A stretch of DNA of 21,206 nucleotides. It comes from Pigoraptor vietnamica (Eukaryota > Opisthokonta > Filasterea). Positions 20,785 to 21,206 of this stretch are shown piece after piece. The translations under genes were made by a program, and so were the position numbers. The notes under the pieces are model-generated. The model was not told the origin of the DNA. It saw only the letters and a list, made by a program, of their open reading frames with translations, and ran no database searches. The first letter of the stretch is position 1. Each line of letters begins with the position of its first letter. The stretch covers positions 1 through 21,206 of the forward strand of contig CALSCQ010001759.1 of NCBI GenBank assembly GCA_943704525.1, given 5' to 3'.

Positions 20785-21206
20785 CGAGAGGGAGAGTGGG
20801 AGAGAGGGAGAGAGGGAGAGAGGGAGTGAGGGAGAGAGGGACAGTGGGAGTGCGGGAGAACAGGAGTGAGGGGAAGCGGGAGTGAGGGAGTGAGGGAGAG
20901 CGGGAGTGAAGAGAAAGGGAGTGAGGGAGTGAGGGAGTGAGGGAGAGCAGGAGTGAGGGAGAGCAGGAGTGAGAGATGAGGGAGAGCAGGAGTGAGAGAG
21001 TGAGGGAGAGCTGGAGTGAGGGAGAAAGGGAGTGAGGGAGTGAGGGAGTGAGGGAGAGCAGGAGTGAGGGAGAGCAGGAGTGAGGGAGAGCAGGAGTGAG
21101 AGATGAGGGAGAGCAGGAGTGAGAGAGTGAGGGAGAGCTGGAGTGAGGGAGAAAGGGAGTGAGGGAGTGAGGAAATGAGGGAGAAAGGGAGTGAGGGAGT
21201 GAGGAA
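20785..21206. repeat. Purine-only GAGGGAGT satellite with higher-order structure
   Basis: More than 400 bp of almost pure purine on the plus strand, built from gagggagt, gagggaga and gagcaggagt words. It has a longer period: gaaaggg blocks at about 20913, 21024 and 21151 start successive copies 111 and 127 bp long, the second being longer by one 16-bp sub-unit (close to gggagagcaggagtga). It lies in the TFIIE-alpha intron upstream of the first visible exon and runs off the window. Pure purine-pyrimidine DNA can form triplexes and often breaks assemblies. Confidence 0.93.

Overview
The window is nuclear DNA of a flagellated (or flagellate-stage) microbial eukaryote with GC-rich coding sequence. 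The case for a eukaryote rests on many short GT-AG introns (often starting gtgcgtg or gtgagtg), a mitochondrial beta-oxidation enzyme with a presequence, an outer-dynein-arm docking protein and a TFIIE subunit. ODAD3/CCDC151 means motile cilia. The lineage cannot be fixed from the sequence alone. No bacterial operon, virus-like element or CRISPR array is visible.

Layout, left to right. 1-49 is a (GA)n tract. 433-467 is a 35-bp palindrome. 540-1496 (minus) is a three-exon gene for an unrecognised alanine-rich membrane protein, divergent from 1799-4098 (plus), a nine-exon mitochondrial short-chain enoyl-CoA hydratase. 4807-7071 (plus) is a single-exon gene for a 754-residue P-loop NTPase whose C-terminal half carries a restriction-endonuclease-like E...D...QxK pattern; this is the layout of Crinkler/RHS-type proteins. 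8046-11668 (plus) is an 11-exon ODAD3/CCDC151 gene. 12193-19050 (plus) encodes a giant protein of about 1,928 residues: a seven-bladed WD40 propeller, a basic nuclear-localisation-like stretch, ankyrin repeats, a helical region and three CbbX/CfxQ-type AAA+ modules, the first with a Tudor-like domain inserted ahead of Walker B. 19475-20751 (minus) is the C-terminal part of TFIIE-alpha; its N-terminal exons lie beyond the right edge, across an intron filled with a purine-rich satellite.

The genes do not look like one pathway. Three are conserved housekeeping or ciliary genes (ECHS1, ODAD3, TFIIE-alpha). The two that stand out are the Crinkler/RHS-like NTPase-nuclease, intron-free among intron-rich neighbours, and the WD40-ANK-AAAx3 protein. 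Introns and spacers are loaded with GT/AC microsatellites and short tandem duplications. Both window ends are pure-purine repeats, as expected if an assembly stopped at repeats.

All exon joins were made by eye from splice consensus, reading phase and resemblance to remembered family sequences; no alignment or RNA evidence was available.
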